From positions 87,864,210 to 87,928,209 of the forward strand of contig NC_086020.1 of assembly GCF_036323735.1 (NCBI RefSeq): a stretch of DNA of 64,000 bases, given 5' to 3'. Each line of letters begins with the position of its first letter. Position 1 is the stretch's first letter. Source of the DNA: Rattus norvegicus (taxonomy: Eukaryota > Chordata > Mammalia > Rodentia > Muridae). Below the pieces are notes generated by a model. It saw only the letters and a list, made by a program, of their open reading frames with translations, did no database searches and was not told where the DNA came from. The translations under genes and the position numbers were made by a program. Shown piece after piece: positions 43,075-56,700 of this stretch.

Positions 43075-44643
43075 AAGACCCAAGAGGAGTAGAAAATAGT
43101 TACACTCAGAGCTGAAATCAACCAAATAGAAATAAAGAAAACCACACAATCGATAAACTAAACCAAAAGGCTGGTTCTTTGAGAAAATCAAAAAGATTGA
43201 TAAACCACTAGCCCAAGTAACTAAAGGAACAAGAGAAAATATCCAAATTAACAAAATCAGAAATGAAAAGGGAGATATAACAGAAACTGAGGAAATTTTT
43301 AAAAAGTCATCCTACTACAAAAAGCCAATACTCAACAAAACTGGAAAATCTATATGAAATGGATAATTTTCTCAACAGATACTACATATCAAAGTTAAAT
43401 CAAGTGCAGGTATACAATCCCACATACCCTAAGGAAAAAGAAGTCATTCACAACCTCCCAACCAAAAAAAAAAAAAAAAATCCAAGAGACAAATAGCTTT
43501 AGTGCAGAATTCTACTAGACCTTCAAAGAAGATCTAATACTAACATTTCTCAAACTATTCCATAAAAAAGAAACAGAAGGAACACTACCTATTTCATTCT
43601 TTGAAGCCATAATTACTCTGATACATAAACCACACAAGGACCTAACAAAAAAAAGAGAACTTTCAACCAATTCCACTTACTGATATTGACATAAAAATAT
43701 TCAATAAAATATTTGCAAACCGAATCCAAGAACACATCAAAACCATCAATCACCTCATTCAAGTAGGCTTCTTACCATCTACCTATGGGTGCAAGGATGG
43801 TTCAACATAAGAACATCCATTAACATAATCCACTACATAAACTAACAAAAAAATTCACACAACCATCTCATTAAATGCTGAAAAAGCATTTGACAAAAGT
43901 CAACACCCATTCATATTAAACATATTGGAGAGATCAGGAATTCAGGGCCCGTAACTAAACATGACAAATCAACATAAAGCAAAATAACTGTCAACTTAAA
44001 ATTAAATGGAGAAATACTTGAAGCAATCCACTAAAGTAAGGGACAAGACAAGGCTGCTCACTCTCTCAGTATCTATTCATTATACTACTGGAATTTCTAT
44101 CTAGAACTAGAAGACAAGAAAAGGGGATCAAAGGGATACATATTAGCAAAGAAGTCAATGTATCACTACTTGCAGATGATATGATAGCAACCCCATAATT
44201 CTACCAGAAAACTTCAGCAGGTGATATACAACTTCAGCAAAGTGACTGGATTAAAAAAATGAACTTAAATAAGTCAGTAACCTTTCTTCATATAAGTAGT
44301 AAATGGGAAAAGAAAAACTTAGGGAAATAGACCTTTTATAGTACTCACAAATAATGTAAAATATGTTGGAATAGCATATAAGCAAAAGATCTGTATGACA
44401 AGAACTTAAAGTCTCTCAAAACAGAAATCGAAGAAGACCTTAAAAAAATGGAGAGGTTTCCCTTGCTTGTAGATTGGTAGAATTAACATAGTAAAATTGG
44501 GCATCCTACCACAAGCAATCTACAGATTGAACACAATATGCATCAAAATTCCAAAATAATTCTTGAAAGACATAGAAAGTGCAAATGATCTGGAAAGCCA
44601 AAAAAGATAGTGAAAACAATTCTTAACATTATAAGAACTTTTG
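43075..44643 (+). mobile_element. L1 element L, segment 1: old Lx-like L1 ORF2
   Basis: Plus-strand ORF2 from the endonuclease-RT linker (CCCAAGAGGAGTAGAAAATA) through RT (TTGCAGATGATATGATAG near 44170) to the codons for NNKRTSG at 44643. Many indels and stops; no frame exceeds 100 codons. It stops where element M's leader begins, and ORF2 resumes with the next codons (ATCCCTGACCTC) at 58335. Confidence 0.88.
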
Positions 44644-45590
44644 GAGAAGTGTGGACAGTCCTGAGAGGTCAGAGGAGACCACCACTTGTGCTCCCATTCC
44701 TGGCCAAGGAGGAACCCGCGTGGAGCCCTCTGAACACAGGGACCTAGCAGCAGTCAAGATAGGATACTTTAGGCATTGTCTACACCCAGAGGAGAAAACC
44801 AGACTCCAGGAGCACTGACACACCAGAGAGCAGAGGTAACACCACTTCTACTCAGAGGACCTGTCTGGAGCCCTCAGGACACAGGAACCAAGGACCATTC
44901 TGGAACTGATCCAGTCCCACAGCTCTCTGTACCCAGATCCCATGGGGCAGAGAACTGGAAACTCAAAAGTGTGGGCCATCCTGAGAGCTCAGGGGAGACC
45001 ACCACTTCTGCTCATATTCCTGGTCCAACATAATACCTGGAGGCCTCTGGGGAGAGAAACCTAGGAGCACTCAGAGATAGGATACTTCAGGTATCTGCCT
45101 GCAGCCAGAGCTGAAACCAGTCTCCAGGAGCACTGACACACCTGAGTGCAGAGGTAAGGCCATCATTTCTGCTTTGATGGAATTGCCTGGAGTCCTCGAA
45201 ACATAGGACCTAGGAGAAGTCTAGGACAGGGTCTTTCTAGTCTCTGCTTAGGCCTGCATCTGACCTAGTCACACAGTTCTCGGTACCCAGATCCCCTACG
45301 GAGAGAGCAGGACTCTCAGGAGTACAGAAACCCTGAGGGCTCAGGAGAGACCACCAATACTGCTCCATTCCTGGCCCAAGAGGAACACACGTAGTGCCCT
45401 CTGGACACAGGACCTGAGGAGCAATCTGGGACAGGATCCTCTCAGTTTACACCTGCACCCAGAGCTGAACCTGTGACAGATCTTCGTACCCAGAACCCAC
45501 TGTGAGAAAGCTGTTCTCTAGGAGGGTTGACACACGGGTTTACCTGTGCTGTCAGAGACAGCAACACCAGTTAACACCAGAGACAACCAG
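44644..45590 (+). promoter_or_regulatory. L1 5' UTR of element M with shorter tandem units
   Basis: AGTGTGGACAGTCCTGAGAG (44648), AGTGTGGGCCATCCTGAGAG (44968) and AGTACAGAAACCCTGAGGGC (45321) each precede GAGACCACCA..., so the leader has nearly three units of 320-353 bp. This differs from the roughly 600-bp units in E and H. Confidence 0.85.
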
Positions 45591-46652
45591 ATGACTAGAG
45601 GTATGCTCAGGAACCTAAGTGACAGAAACCAAGACTACTTGGCATGATCAGAGCCCAGTTCTACCAACTATGCAAATACTAGATATCCAAACACACTGGA
45701 AAGGTAAGATTTGAACTTAAAATCACATATTGAGGACTTTCAGAAAGACATAAATATCTCCATAAAAGAAATACAGGACAGCAAAGGTAAACAAGTAGAA
45801 GCCCTTAAAAAGGAAACACTTTTGTGTTTTTTTGTCCTAAAGAATTACTAGAAAACACAAGGAAACAGGTGAAGGAATTGAACAGAATCATCCAAGATCT
45901 AAAAATGGAAATAGAAACAATAACGAAATTGAAAAGGGAGACAGCCCTGAAGACAGATAACCTAGAAAAGAGATCAGGAGTCATAGTTGCAAATATCACC
46001 AACATAATACAAGAGACACGACAGAGAATCTCAGGGACAAGAAATACCATAGAAAGCATTGACACAACTGTCAAAGATAATATAAAACACCAACATCTCC
46101 TAACCCAAAACATTCAGAAAATCTAGGACACAATGAGAAGATCAAACATAAGAATAGCAGGTATAGAAGAGAGTGAACATTCCCAACTTAAAGGACTAGT
46201 AAATATCTTCCATAAAAGTATAGAAGAAATCTTACCTAAACTAAAGAAAGAAATGTCTATAAAAATACAAAAGTCTACAGAACTCCAAATAAACTAGACC
46301 ACAAAAATCTTCCCATCACATAATAGTCAAAACTATAAATGCACAAAACAGACAAAGAAGTGAAACTAGGGTCAAGTAACATGTAAAGGCAGACCTATCA
46401 GAATTATACCAGTCTTCTCACCAGAGATTAGGAAAGTCAGAAGATTATTTATGGATGTCATACAGGCCATAAGAGAACACAAATGCCAGACCAGGCTACC
46501 ATATCCAACATAAATGGAGAAACCAAGATGTTTCAAGACAAAACCAAATTTACACAATATCTTTCCACAAATCAAGGCCTACAAAGGATAAAAAAAATGG
46601 AAAACTCCAACAAAAGAAGGGAAAAATATACCCTAGAAAAAGAAAGAAAGTA
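45591..46652 (+). pseudogene. L1 ORF1 remnant (element M)
   Basis: ATG at 45591 (ATGACTAGAGGT, against ATGGCGAGAGGC in O). The coiled coil is open at 45824-46126: LKMEIETITKLKRETALKTDNLEKRSGV and INRIQE-like repeats. Instead of two full 66-bp repeats it has about one, with an odd CTTTTGTGTTTTTTTGTCCT insert near 45822. RRM (SNIRIAGIEESEH, about 46143) and C-terminal codons follow in other frames. Confidence 0.8.
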
Positions 46653-49600
46653 ATCTTCTTGCAACAAACACTAAAGAAGAAAAGACACACAAACATAATT
46701 GCACCCCCAACAACAAAAATAACAGGAAAAAACAATCACTATTCCTTAATATATCTTAACATCAGTGGACTCAATTCCCCAACAAAAAGGTAAAGACTAA
46801 TAGTCTAGATATGTAAAGAGGACCCAGAATTTTGCTCAAAAAAGGAAACATACCTCAGTAACAAAGACAGAGACTACCTTAGTGTAAAAATCTGGAAAAC
46901 AATTTTCTAAGCAAATATTCCCATGAAACAAAGTGGAATAGTCATTCAAATATCAAATAAAAAATTTTCAACCAAAAGTTATCAAAAAGGATAAGGAAGG
47001 ACACTTTTTATTCCTTAAAGAAAAATACAACAAGATGAACTCTCAATTCTGAATATCTATGCTCCAAATGCAAAAGAACCTAAATTGATAAAAGAAAACT
47101 TACTAAAGCTCAAAGAACATTTTGTAACTCATACAATAATAGTTGGAGATTTCAACAGCCCACTCTCCTCAATGGAATGCTTATGTAAGCGGAAACTAAA
47201 CAGAGACACAGAGAAACTAACAGAAGTTATTAACCCAAATGGAGTTAACTGATAACTGTAGAAAATTTCATCTTAGAACAAAAAATTACACCTTCTTCTC
47301 ATCACCTCATGGTACCTTCTCCAAAATTGACCATAAAATAAGTCACAAAACATGCGTCAAGAGATACATGAAAATTGAAATAATCCCATGCATCCTCGTA
47401 GATCACTGTGGACTATGCTGGTCTTCAATAAAAAAATAACAGAAAGCCCACATACACACAGAAATTGAACAATGCTCTACCCAATGATAAATTGGTTAAA
47501 GAAGAAATAAAAAAAATTAAAGACTTTTTCGAATTTAATAAAAATGAAGGCACAACATACGCAAACATATGAGGAAAACTCATGGCTCTTTGTGTCTCCA
47601 AAAAGAATCTGGAGACAGCATACACAATCAGCTTGACAGCACACCTAAAAACTCTGGAACCCAAAGAATCAACTACACCCAAGAGGAGTAGAAGTCATAA
47701 ATTAATCAAACTCAGGGGTGAAATCTACCTAGTAGAAACAAGAAGAGCTATACAAAGAATCAGTAAAAAGAAGGAGCTTGTTCTTTGTGAAGACCAACAA
47801 GATAGGTAAACACTTAGCCAGAGTAAACAGGTGACACAGTGAGATAGATTATCCATTTTAAAAAAATCAGAAATGAATAGGGAGACATACCAAGAGAATC
47901 TGAGTAAATTCAAAACTAATCAGATTCTACTACAAAAGTCTATATTCAACAAAACTGGAAATATCTGGGTGAAATCAACAATTTCTAGAGAGATACAAGG
48001 TATGAAAGTTAAATCTGGATCAGATAAACCATCTAAACAGTCCCATAACTCCTAAAGAAATACAAGCAGTCATTAAAATCTCCCAACAACAAAAAAGTCC
48101 AAGACCAGATAGGCTTAGTGGAGAATTCTATCAGACTTTCATAGAAAACCTAATACTAATACTGCCCAAACTATTCCACCAAATCTAAACAAAAGGCACA
48201 TTAATCAATTACTTCTATGAAGCCATAATTATGCTTATACCCTAACCACACAAAGACCCAAAAAGAAAAAGAATTTCAGACCAATTTCCCTTATGAATAT
48301 CAATGCAGATATACTTAATAAAATTCTCAAAAACCAAATCCAAGAACACATCAAAACGATCATCAATCATGATCAAGTAGGCTTTACCCAGGGATGCAGG
48401 GATGGTTCAATATATTGAAATACATCAATGTAATCCTCTATATAAACAATCTCAAAGATAAAAACCACATGATCATCTCATTAGATGCTGCCAAAGCATT
48501 TGAAAAAAACTAAACACCCCTTCACGTTAAAAGTCCTGGAAAGATCAGGAATTCAAGACCCATACCTAAAAATAGCAAAAGCAATATACAGCAAACCAGT
48601 AGCCAACATCTAACTAAATAGAGAGAATCTGAAAGCAATCCCACTAAAATAAGACAAGGCTGCCCACTCTCTCCCTACTTGTTCAATACAGTACTCGAAG
48701 CCCTCTCCACAGAAGTCAGAAAACAAAAGATCAAAGGTATACGTATTGGAAAGGAAGAAGTCAAAATATCACTATTTGAAGATGATATCATAGTATACTT
48801 AAGCGACCCCAAAAATTCTACCAGAGAACTAATAAACCTAAAAAACATCACCAAAGTGGCTAGATATAAAATTAACTCAAACAAATCAGTAGTCTTCCTG
48901 TATTCTAAGGATAAATAGGCTGAGACAGAAATTAGGGAAATGACACCATTCACAATAGTGACAAATAAAATAAAATACCTTGGTGTGACTCTAACCAAAT
49001 AAGTGAAAAATCTGTATGACAAGAAGTTCAAGTCTCTGAAGAAAGACATTGAAGAAGATCTCAGAAGATGGAAAGATCTCCCATGCTCACGGATTGGCTG
49101 GATTTATATTGCAAAAATGGCTATCTTCCCAGAAGAAATCTATAGATTCAATGCAATCCCCATCAATATACCAACTCAATTCTTCAAAGAGTTGGAAAGA
49201 ACAGTTTGCAAATTCATTTGGAATAACAGAAAACCCAGGGTATTGAAAACGATACTCAACAATAAAAATAATTCTGGGGAGTTACCATCCCTGACCTCAG
49301 GCTGTATTACAGAGGAATAATAATAAAAACTGTGTGGTATTTGTAGAGGTACAGGCAGATAGATCAATGGAATAGAATTGAAGACCCAGAATTGAATCCA
49401 CCCACCTATCAGTGGTCACTTCATCTTTGACAAAGGAGCTAACACCATCCATTGGAAATCATTTTCAGCAAATGGTACTCATAAACTGGAGATCAGTATG
49501 TAGAAGAATGCACATATCTAATACAATATTCAAAGTTCAATTCCAAGTGGAACAAGGACCTCCACATTAAACCAGATGTACTCAAAGTAATTGAAGGAAA

Positions 49601-49863
49601 AGTGAGGAAGATCTTCAAACACATGGATACTTGGGAAAATTTCCTGAACAGAACACCAGTGGCTTATGCTCTAAGATCTAGAATTGACAAATGGACCTCA
49701 TAAAATTGCAAAGCTTCTGTAAGGAAAAGGACACTGTCATTAGCACAAAATGGCAACTTATATATTTGGAAAAGATCTTTATCAATACGACATTGAATAG
49801 AGGATTAAAATCAAATATAAACAAAAATTGAAGTTAGACTAAAGAGAATCAAATAATCCTATT

Positions 49864-49876
49864 AAAATGGGGTATA
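49864..49876 (+). repeat. Left target duplication of element N
   Basis: AAAATGGGGTATA is repeated exactly at 50640-50652. Confidence 0.9.
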
Positions 49877-50639
49877 AACATGGTATGCACTCATTGATAA
49901 GTAGCTATTAGCCCAAATGCTTGAATTACCCTAGATGCCTAGAACAAATGAAACTAAAGACAGATGATCAAAATGTGAATGCTTCACTCCTTCTTTAAAA
50001 GGGGAACAAGAATACCCTTGGCAGGGAATAGAGAGGCAAAGATTAAAACAGACACAGAAGGAACACCCATTCAGAGCCTGCCCCACATGTGGCCCATACA
50101 TATACAGCCACCCAATTAGACAAGATGGATGAAGCAAAGAAGTGCAGACTGACAGGAGCCGGATGTAGATCGCTCCTGAGAGACACAGCCAGAATACAGC
50201 AAATACAGAGGCGAATGCCAGCAGCAAACCACTGAACTGAGAATAGGACCCCCGTTGAAGGAATCAGAGAAAGAACTGGAAAAACTTGAAGGGGCTCGAG
50301 ACTCCATATGTACAACAATGCCAAGCAACCAGAGCTTCCAGGGACTAAGCCACTACCTAAAGACTATACATGGACTGACCCTGGACTCTGACCTCATAGG
50401 TAGCAATGAATATCCTAGTAAGAGCACCAGTGGAAGGGGAAGCCCTGGGTCCTGCTAAGACTGAACCCCCAGTGAACTAGACTGTTGGGGGGAGGGCGGC
50501 AATGGGGGGAGGGTGGGGAGGGGAACACCCATTAGGAAGGGGAGAGGGGAGGGGGATGTTTGCCCGGAAACCAGGAAAGGGAATAACACTCGAAATGTAC
50601 ATAAGAAATACTCAAGTTAATAAAAAAAAAAGTAAAAAA
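49877..50639 (+). mobile_element. L1 element N: 5'-truncated L1, plus strand
   Basis: Only the last dozen ORF2 codons (HGMHSLISSY stop), the 3' UTR with its G-rich tract (about 50487-50562), AATAAA and an A-rich tail (50621-50639). It is inserted in ORF2 of element M with a 13-bp exact duplication. The 3' UTR is nearly identical to that of E and O, so it is a young-type insertion. Confidence 0.92.
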
Positions 50640-51783
50640 AAAATGGGGTATAGAGCCAAACAAAGAATTCTCAGCTGAGCAATATCAACTGTCTGCGAGC
50701 TACCTAAAAATACTCAACATCTCTAGTCATCAGGGAAATGCAAATCAAAACAACCCTGAGATTCCAGCCCAACTTCTGGGCATATACCCAAAAGATACTA
50801 CAACTCTAACATAATTCGGCAAGGGCACATGCTCCACTATCTTCATAACAGCCTTATTTATAATAACCAGATATCCTTCAACAGAGGAATACATACAGAA
50901 AATGTGGTATTTACTCATTTACACAATAGAGTACTACTTAGTTATTAAAAACAATGACTTCATGAAGCTCATAAACAAATTAATGGAATTAAAACATATT
51001 CTTCCTGAGTTAACCCAATCACAAAGTACAACATAGTATGCACTCATTGATATATGGACATTAGCCCAAAAGCTCAAATTACCCAAGATACAATCCACAG
51101 CCCACATGAAGCTCAAGAAGACAGATGACCAAAGTGTGAATGCTTCAGTTCTTCTTAGAAAGGGAAACAAAGGCATTCATAGGAGGAGATATGGAGACAA
51201 AGTTTGGTGCAGAGACTGAAAGAATGTCCATACAGACCCTGTCCCACCTGGGAATCCAGCCCATATACATATAGCCATCAAACACAGACAATATTGTTGA
51301 TGCCAGGACAGGAGACAATATTGACAGGAGCCTGACAAAGCTGTGTCCTGAGAGGATCTGCCAGAGCATTACATAAACAGCTGTGGATGCTTGCAGCTAA
51401 CCATTGAGCTGATAATGGGTCTATGTTGAAGGAATTTGAGAAAGGATTGAAGGAACTGAATGGGTTTGCAACCCCACAAGAACAACTATACCAACCAATC
51501 TGAGCTCTCAGTGACTAAACCTCATCCAAAGGGTACACATGGACAGACTCATGGCTCCAGGTGCATACATGGAAGAGGATGGCCTTGTTAGGTACCAATT
51601 AGAGGAGAATCCCTTTGTCCTGCCAAAGTTGGGCCGCCAAGTGTAGGGAAATGTCAGAGGGGTGGTTGGGTGGGTGGGGCAAAACTCTCACTGAAGAAGG
51701 GGGATGGGAAATGGGATAGAGAAGTTATGGATGGGAAACTGGGAAAGTGACTAGCATTTGAAATGTAAATAAAAAAGTCAAAT

Positions 51784-51799
51784 AAAAATTAGTGACAAG
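51784..51799 (+). repeat. Left target duplication of element O
   Basis: AAAAATTAGTGACAAG matches AAAAATTAATGACAAG at 58274-58289 (15/16). Both lie in the tail of element M. Confidence 0.88.
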
Positions 51800-52490
51800 T
51801 GAGAAAGAGACCCAACCGCCTGGTCAGGTGGGCACTCCTGAGGCTGCAGAGCGGAAGAGACCACCAACACTGCTCACCCCTGCCCACATCCCTGGCCCAA
51901 GAGGAAACTGTATAAGGCCTCTGGGCTCCCGTGGGGGAGGGCCCAGGAGTGGCAGGACCCCTGCCTGAGACACCTCCGGAACCTGAAGGAAACAGACCAG
52001 ATAAACAGTTCTCTGCACCCAAATCCCGTGGGAGGGAGAGCTAAACCTTCAGAGAGGCAGACAAGCCTGGGAAACCAGAAGAGACTGCTCTCTGCACACA
52101 CATCTCAGACGCCAAAGGAAAAAGCCAAAGACCATCTGGAACCCTGGTGCACTGAAGCTCCCGGAAACGGCGGCACAGGTCTTCCTGGTTGCTGCCGCTG
52201 CAGAGAGCCCGTGGGCAGCACCGCACGAGCGAACTTGAGCCTCGGGACCACAGGTAAGACCAAATTTTCTGCTGCAAGAAAGCTGCCTGGTGAACTCAAG
52301 ACACAGGCCCACAGGAACAGCTGAAGACCTGTAGAGAGGAAAAACTACATGCCCGAAAGCAGAACACTCTGTCCCCATAACTGACTGAAAGAAAGGAAAA
52401 CAGGTCTACAGCACTCCTGACACACAGGCTTATTAGACAGTCTAGCCACAGTCAGAAATAGCAGAACAAAGTAACACTAGAGATAATCTG
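51800..52490 (+). promoter_or_regulatory. L1 5' UTR of element O
   Basis: GC-rich leader, about 690 bp, similar to the second unit of element E (GTGGGAGGGAGAGCTAAACC at 52028, GACCACAGGTAAGACCAA at 52248). It contains one partial promoter unit upstream of 51969 and one unit after it. It is the probable RNA polymerase II promoter of the element. Confidence 0.8.
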
Positions 52491-53674
52491 ATGGCGAGAG
52501 GCAAGCACAGGAACCCAAGCAACAGAAACCAAGACTACATGGCAACATCGGAGCCCAATTCTCCCATCAAAACAAACATGGTATATCCAAACACACCAGA
52601 AAAGCAAGATCTAGTTTCAAAATCATTTTTGATCATGATGCTGGAGGACTTCAAGAAAGATGTGAAGAACTCCCTTAGAGAACAAGTAGAAGCCTACAGA
52701 GAGGAATCGTAAAAATGCCTGAAAGAATTCCAGGAAAACATAAATAAACAAGTAGAAGCCCATAGAGAGGAGACACAAAAATCCCTGAAAGAATTCCAGG
52801 AAAACATAAATAAGCAAGTAGAAGCCCATAGAGAGGAGACACAAAAATCCGTGAAAGAATTCCAGGAAAACACAATCAAACAGTTGAAGGAATTAAAAAT
52901 GGAAATAGAAGCAATCAAGAAAGAACACATGGAAACAACCCTGGATATAGAAAACCAAAAGAAGAGACAAGGAGCTGTAGATACAAGCTTCACCAACAGA
53001 ATACAAGAGATGGAAGAGAGAATCTCAGGAGCAGAAGATTCCATAGAAATCATTGACTCAACTGTCAAAGATAATGTAAAGCAGAAAAAGCTACTGGTCC
53101 AAAACATACAGGAAATCCAGGACTCAATGAGAAGATCAAACCTAAGGATAATAGGTATAGAAGAGAGTGAAGACTCCCAGCTCAAAGGACCAGTAAATAT
53201 CTTCAACAAAATCATAGAAGAAAACTTCCCTAACCTAAAAAAAGAGATACCCATAGACATAAAAGAAGCCTACAGAACACCAAATAGATTGGACCAGAAA
53301 AGAAACACCTCCCGTCACATAATTGTCAAAACACCAAACGCACAAAATAAAGAATATTAAAAGCAGTAAGGGAAAAAGGTCAAGTAACATATAAAGGCAG
53401 ACCTATCAGAATCACACCAGACTTCTCGCCAGAAACTATGAAGGCCAGAAGATCCTGGACTGATGTCATACAGACACTAAGAGAACACAAATGACAGCCC
53501 AGGTTACTGTATCCAGCAAAACTTTCGATTAACATTGATGGAGAAACCAAGATATTCCATGACAAAACCAAATTTACACAGTATCTTTCTACAAATCCAG
53601 CACCACAAAGGATAATAAATGGTAAAGCCCAACATAAGGAGGCAAGCTATACCCTAGAAGAAGCAAGAAACTAA
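52491..53674 (+). pseudogene. L1 ORF1, recently disabled (element O)
   Basis: ORF1 is the trimeric RNA-binding protein that coats L1 RNA. It starts MARGKHRNPSNRNQDYMATS at 52491. Lesions: a TAA at 52710-52712 (Gln codon elsewhere), a 4-bp deletion near 53352 (AAGAATATT where E has AAAGAAAGAATATT) and a TGA at 53492-53494 (Cys codon elsewhere). Between them the frame is open: coiled coil with two full 22-residue repeats (52716-52847), then the RRM (RSNLRIIGIEESEDS to RTPNRLDQ). The C-terminal domain (FHDKTKFTQYLSTNPAP) ends at a TAA (53672-53674). Confidence 0.9.
52716..52874 (+). repeat. 66-bp tandem repeat in ORF1 coiled coil (element O)
   Basis: Units 52716-52781 and 52782-52847 plus partial copies on each side encode LKEFQENINKQVEAHREETQ. 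Confidence 0.9.
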
Positions 53675-53733
53675 TCGACTTGGCAACAAAACAAAGAGAA
53701 TGAAAGCACACAAACATAACCTCACATCCAAAT

Positions 53734-56700
53734 ATGAATATAACGGGAAGCAATAATCACTATTCCTTAATATCTCTCAATATCAATGGCCTCAACTCCC
53801 CAATAAAAAGACATAGATTAACAAACTGGATACGCAACGAGGACCCTGCATTCTGCTGCCTACAGGAAACACACCTCAGAGACAAAAACAGACACTACCT
53901 CAGAGTGAAAGGCTGGAAAACAACTTTCCAAGCAAATGGTCAGAAGAAGCAAGCTGGAGTAGCCATTCTAATATCAAATAAAATCAATTTCCAACTAAAA
54001 GACATCAAAAAAGATAAGGAAGGACACTTCATATTCATCAAAGGAAAAATCCACCAAGATGAACTCTCAATCCTAAATATCTATGCCCCAAATACAAGGG
54101 CACCTACATATGTAAAAGAAACCTTACTAAAGCTCAAAACACACATTGCACCTCACACAATAATAGTGGGAGATTTCAACACCCCACTCTCATCAATGGA
54201 CAGATCATGGAAACAGAAATTAAACAGTGATGTCGACAGACTAAGAGAAGTCATGAGCCAAATGGACTTAACGGATATTTATAGAACATTCTATCCTAAA
54301 GCAAAAGGATATACCTTCTTCTCAGCTCCTCATGGAACTTTCTCCAAAATTGACCATATAATTGGTCAAAAAACGGGCCTCAACAGGTACAGAAAGATAG
54401 AAATAATCCCATGCGTGCTATCAGACCACCACGGCCTAAAACTGGTCTTCAATAACAATAAGGGAAGAATGCCCACATATACGTGGAAATTGAACAATGC
54501 TCTACTCAATGATAACCTGGTCAAGGAAGAAATAAAGAAAGAAATTAAAAACATTTTAGAATTTAATGAAAATGAAGGTACAACATACCCAAACTTATGG
54601 GACACAATGAAAGCTGTGCTAAGAGGAAAACTCATAGCGCTGAGTGCCTGCAGAAAGAAACAGGAAAGAGCATATGTCACCAGCTTGACAGCACACCTAA
54701 AAGCTCTAGAGCAAAAAGAAGCAAATACACCCAGGAGGAGTAGAAGGCAGGAAATAATCAAACTCAGAGCTGAAATCAACCAAGTAGAAACAAAAAGGAC
54801 CATAGAAAGAATCAACAGAACCAAAAGTTGGGTCCTTGAGAAAATCAACAAGATAGATAAACCCTTAGCCAGACTAACGAGAGGACACAGAGAGTGCGTC
54901 CAAATTAACAAAATCAGAAATGAAAAGGGAGACATAACTACAGATTCAGAGGAAATTCAAAAAATCATCACATCTTACTATAAAAACCTATATTCAACAA
55001 AACTTGAAAATCTTCAGGAAATGGACAATTTCCTAGACATATACCAGGTATCGAAGTTAAATCAGGAACAGATAAACCAGTTAAACAACCCCATAACTCC
55101 TAAGGAAATAGAAGCAGTCATTAAAGGTCTCCCAACCAAAAAGAGCCCAGGTCCAGACGGGTTTAGTGCAGAATTCTATCAAACCTTCATAGAAGACCTC
55201 ATACCAATATTATCCAAACTATTCCACAAAATTGAAACAGATGGAGCACTACCGAATTCCTTCTACGAAGCCACAATTACTCTTATACCTAAACCACACA
55301 AAGACACAACAAAGAAAGAGAACTTCAGACCAATTTCCCTTATGAATATCGACGCAAAAATACTCAATAAAATTCTGGCAAACCGAATTCAAGAGCACAT
55401 CAAAACAATCATCCACCATGATCAAGTAGGCTTCATCCCAGGCATGCAGGGATGGTTTAATATACGGAAAACCATCAACGTGATCCATTATATAAACAAA
55501 CTGAAAGAAGAGAACCACATGATCATTTCATTAGATGCTGAGAAAGCATTTGACAAAATTCAACACCACTTCATGATAAAAGTCCTGGAAAGAATAGGAA
55601 TTCAAGGCCCATACCTGAACATGGTAAAAGCCATATACAGCAAACCAGTTGCTAATATTAAACTAAATGGAGAGAAACTTGAAGCAATCCCACTAAAATC
55701 AGGGACTAGACAAGGCTGCCCACTCTCTCCCTACTTATTCAATATAGTTCTTGAAGTTCTAGCCAGAGCAATCAGAGAACAAAAGGAGATCAAAGGGATA
55801 CAGATCGGAAAAGAAGAGGTCAAAATATCACTATTTGCAGATGACATGATAGTATATTTAAGTGATCCCAAAAGTTCCACCAGAGAACTACTAAAGCTGA
55901 TAAACAACTTCAGCAAAGTGGCTGGGTATAAAATTAACTCAAATAAATCAGTTGCCTTCCTCTATACAAAAGAGAAACAAGCCGAGAAAGAAATTAGGGA
56001 AACGACACCCTTCATAATAGACCCAAATAATATAAAGTACCTCGGTGTGACTTTAACCAAGCAAGTAAAAGATCTGTACAATAAGAACTTCAAGACACTG
56101 AGGAAAGAAATTGAAGAAGACCTCAGAAGATGGAAAGATCTCCCATGCTCATGGATTGGCAGGATTAATATAGTAAAAATGGCCATTTTACCAAAAGCAA
56201 TCTACAGATTCAATGCAATCCCCATCAAAATACCAATCCAATTCTTCAAAGAGTTAGACAGAACAATTTGCAAATTCATATGGAATAACAAAAAACCCAG
56301 GATAGCTAAAGCTATCCTCAACAATAAAAGGACTTCAGGGGGAATCACTATCCCTGAACTCAAGCAGTATTACAGAGTAATAGTGATAAAAACTGCATGG
56401 TATTGGTACAGAGACAGACAGATAGACCAATGGAATAGAATTGAAGACCCAGAAATGAACCCACACACCTATGGTCACTTGATTTTTGACAAAGGAGCCA
56501 AAACCATCCACTGGAAAAAAGATAGCATTTTCAGCAAATGGTGCTGGTTCAACTGGAGGGCAACATGTAGAAGAATGCAGATCGATCCATGCTTATCACC
56601 CTGTACAAAGCTTAAGTCCAAGTGGATCAAGGACCTCCACATCAAACCAGACACACTCAAACTAATAGAAGAAAAACTAGGGAAGCATCTGGAACACATG

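Larger units (their letters stand above)
46709..51064 (+). pseudogene. L1 ORF2 remnant (element M), split by element N
   Basis: Endonuclease (46709-47450), linker, RT (EDDIIVYLSDPKNSTRELI at 48679-48918, where the catalytic ADD is EDD) and a C-terminal part resume after element N at 50653. A deletion near 50767 removes the region that should carry the Cys/His motif. Frame broken many times. Confidence 0.85.
44644..51783 (+). mobile_element. L1 element M: full-length old L1, plus strand
   Basis: Leader 44644-45590, ORF1 45591-46652, ORF2 about 46709-51064, 3' UTR 51065-51783 and tail continuing at 58290-58313 beyond element O. It sits inside element L: ACTTTTGG at 44637 and CCTTCTGA at 58316 are both versions of the L1 ORF2 word ACTTCTGG, as expected for a short decayed target duplication. 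It carries element N in ORF2 and element O in its tail. All its frames are broken. Confidence 0.88.

Noticed and set aside
52694..53260. 188-codon minus-strand open frame
   Set aside because: It is the antisense shadow of the ORF1 coiled-coil repeats of element O.
54366..54935. 189-codon minus-strand open frame
   Set aside because: Antisense of the intact ORF2; A-rich L1 coding DNA gives long Leu/Phe/Ser-rich frames on the other strand.
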